From NCBI GenBank assembly GCA_937874275.1, contig CALNAU010000110.1, positions 1 through 5,538 on the forward strand: a stretch of DNA of 5,538 nucleotides, given 5' to 3'. The notes under the pieces are model-generated. The model saw nothing but the letters and a program-made list of their open reading frames with translations. It was not told the DNA's origin and made no database searches. Source of the DNA: an uncultured Clostridia bacterium. GTDB taxonomy: Bacteria; Bacillota; Clostridia; Christensenellales; Aristaeellaceae. A program made the translations under genes and the position numbers. Of the stretch, positions 4,640-5,538 are shown piece by piece. Each line of letters opens with the position of its first letter. The first letter of the stretch is position 1.

Positions 4640-5538
4640 TTGGCAAAAGCAAAGAGCATCTACGTCTGCAACGACTGCGGCTATGAATCGCCGCGGTGGT
4701 ATGGCAAATGCCCGGCCTGTGAGGCGTGGAATACATTGGAAGAAGCGCTGCCCGTTGCCGCAGTTGCCGCCGCAAAGCCAAAGGAGCATAAGCAGCGCGG
4801 CGGCACCGGTGCCGAGGCGCTGCCCATGAACGCAATTGAAGCAGACCTGCAGCTGCACCAGCCCACCGGCATCGGCGAGCTCGATCGCGTGCTGGGGGGC
4901 GGCATTGTAGAGGGCTCACTTTTGTTGCTGGGTGGTGAGCCGGGTGTCGGCAAGAGCACGCTGCTGCTGCAGATGTGTGCCCATCTGGCGAACCAGGGCA
5001 AACGCGTGCTGTATATTTCCGGCGAGGAAAGCGCGCGGCAGCTCAAACTGCGCGCCCGGCGCGTAGGGGCGGACGGCCCCGGCCTGCTGGTGTTGGCAGA
5101 AAACGCCATGGATGCCATCGAGCAGAAATTGACGGATTTAGCGCCCGACTACGTCATCATCGACTCCATCCAGACCATGTATCGCCCCGAAATGGCCAGC
5201 GCGCCCGGTTCGGTCAGCCAGGTTCGCGAAAGCGCCTCCTTGCTGATGCGCTACGCTAAGACGGCCGGATGCGCCATCTTTTTGGTGGGGCATGTCACCA
5301 AGGAAGGATCGATTGCCGGGCCGCGCGTGCTGGAGCACATGGTGGATGTGGTGCTCTATTTCGAAGGGGACTATCAGCGTGAATACCGCCTGCTGCGCGC
5401 AGTGAAAAACCGCTACGGTTCGGTGAACGAGCTGGGCATCTTTGAGATGACCGGGGAGGGCATGAAGGAAGTGGCCTCGGCCTCCGAAATGCTGCTGTCC
5501 CAACGCGTGCGCGGCGCCAGCGGCTCGGTGGTGTTCTG
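4640..5538 (+). CDS. radA: DNA repair protein RadA (Sms), 3' end cut by the window
   Basis: The first 299 residues of RadA are present, from a TTG start to the window edge; full-length RadA is about 450. In order: a zinc finger with Cys10, Cys13, Cys24 and Cys27 (CNDC...CPAC); a RecA-like ATPase with Walker A GEPGVGKST at 99-107, SGEES at 127-131 and Walker B VIIDSIQT at 172-179; HVTKEG at 218-223; and the RadA-specific KNRYG at 256-260, a variant of the common KNRFG. The C-terminal Lon-protease-like domain is mostly beyond the edge; only its beginning (near VASASEMLLSQRV, GSVVF) is seen. RadA is a DnaB-like helicase that helps branch migration in recombinational repair and transformation. 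It is divergent from thiN with a 70-base gap and must use a promoter in or near that gap; only a weak forward -10 is visible. In many Firmicutes radA is near disA or clpC, which could lie to the right. Confidence 0.96.
   Translation, partial: MAKAKSIYVCNDCGYESPRWYGKCPACEAWNTLEEALPVAAVAAAKPKEHKQRGGTGAEALPMNAIEADLQLHQPTGIGELDRVLGGGIVEGSLLLLGGEPGVGKSTLLLQMCAHLANQGKRVLYISGEESARQLKLRARRVGADGPGLLVLAENAMDAIEQKLTDLAPDYVIIDSIQTMYRPEMASAPGSVSQVRESASLLMRYAKTAGCAIFLVGHVTKEGSIAGPRVLEHMVDVVLYFEGDYQREYRLLRAVKNRYGSVNELGIFEMTGEGMKEVASASEMLLSQRVRGASGSVVF

Noticed and set aside
4570..4659. 30-residue N-terminal extension of ThiN to 4659
   Set aside because: It would overlap the start and ribosome binding site of the divergent radA, and the shorter start at 4569 has its own AAGGGG site and begins at the family's first strand.
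4681..5503. Reverse open frames and short forward frames inside radA
   Set aside because: They lie wholly within radA, whose zinc finger, Walker motifs and KNRYG are unmistakable.
1..5538. CRISPR array, insertion sequence, toxin-antitoxin or defence system
   Set aside because: I found no regularly spaced repeats, no transposase or integrase motifs with flanking inverted repeats, and no small paired genes of that kind.

Overview
The window looks like a piece of chromosome from a fairly GC-rich member of the Clostridia (Firmicutes). This is inferred from strong AGGAGG-type ribosome binding sites, near-consensus sigma-A promoters, a TTG start on radA, a CCA-encoding tRNA gene, and proteins of firmicute character (YwqE/CpsB-type phosphatase, M20D amidohydrolase, DUF1653, ThiN, RadA). 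I cannot name a genus from sequence alone.

Layout. Left edge (1-842): a forward gene for a CpsB/YwqE-type tyrosine-protein phosphatase, probably the end of, or an outlier from, a capsule or exopolysaccharide locus lying to the left. Bases 843-964 hold no gene I can support. Bases 965-1125 are a compact reverse-strand tRNA-Val(CAC) unit with its own promoter, a leader hairpin, an encoded CCA end and an intrinsic terminator. Bases 1126-1218 hold no gene, only a promoter-like sequence pointing forward. Bases 1219-2692 are a reverse-strand unit of two genes, a DUF1653 protein followed after 27 bases by an M20D metallo-amidohydrolase, driven by a recognisable promoter. A short divergent regulatory region (about 2640-2818) separates it from a forward gene for a NahK-like sugar kinase (2819-3946) with its own near-consensus promoter. 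That kinase gene converges tail to tail with a reverse thiamine pyrophosphokinase gene (3943-4569); the two stop codons overlap. A 70-base divergent gap then leads to radA, which starts at a TTG codon and runs off the right edge.

How the genes fit together. They do not form one pathway. They are several short, independent transcription units: surface polysaccharide control (CpsB), translation (tRNA), peptide or N-acyl amino acid scavenging (amidohydrolase), sugar phosphorylation (NahK-like), cofactor synthesis (ThiN) and DNA recombination/repair (RadA). The most accessory-looking part is the left edge, where the CpsB gene uses ATA and AGA/AGG codons more freely than the kinase gene and lies on the 3' side of a tRNA gene, a common place for integrated DNA. 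I see no evidence of a wholly new system. The points most worth checking are regulatory (a palindrome inside a promoter spacer, an orphan forward promoter, a tRNA leader hairpin, a shared thiN/radA control region) and the unassigned substrates of the kinase and amidohydrolase.
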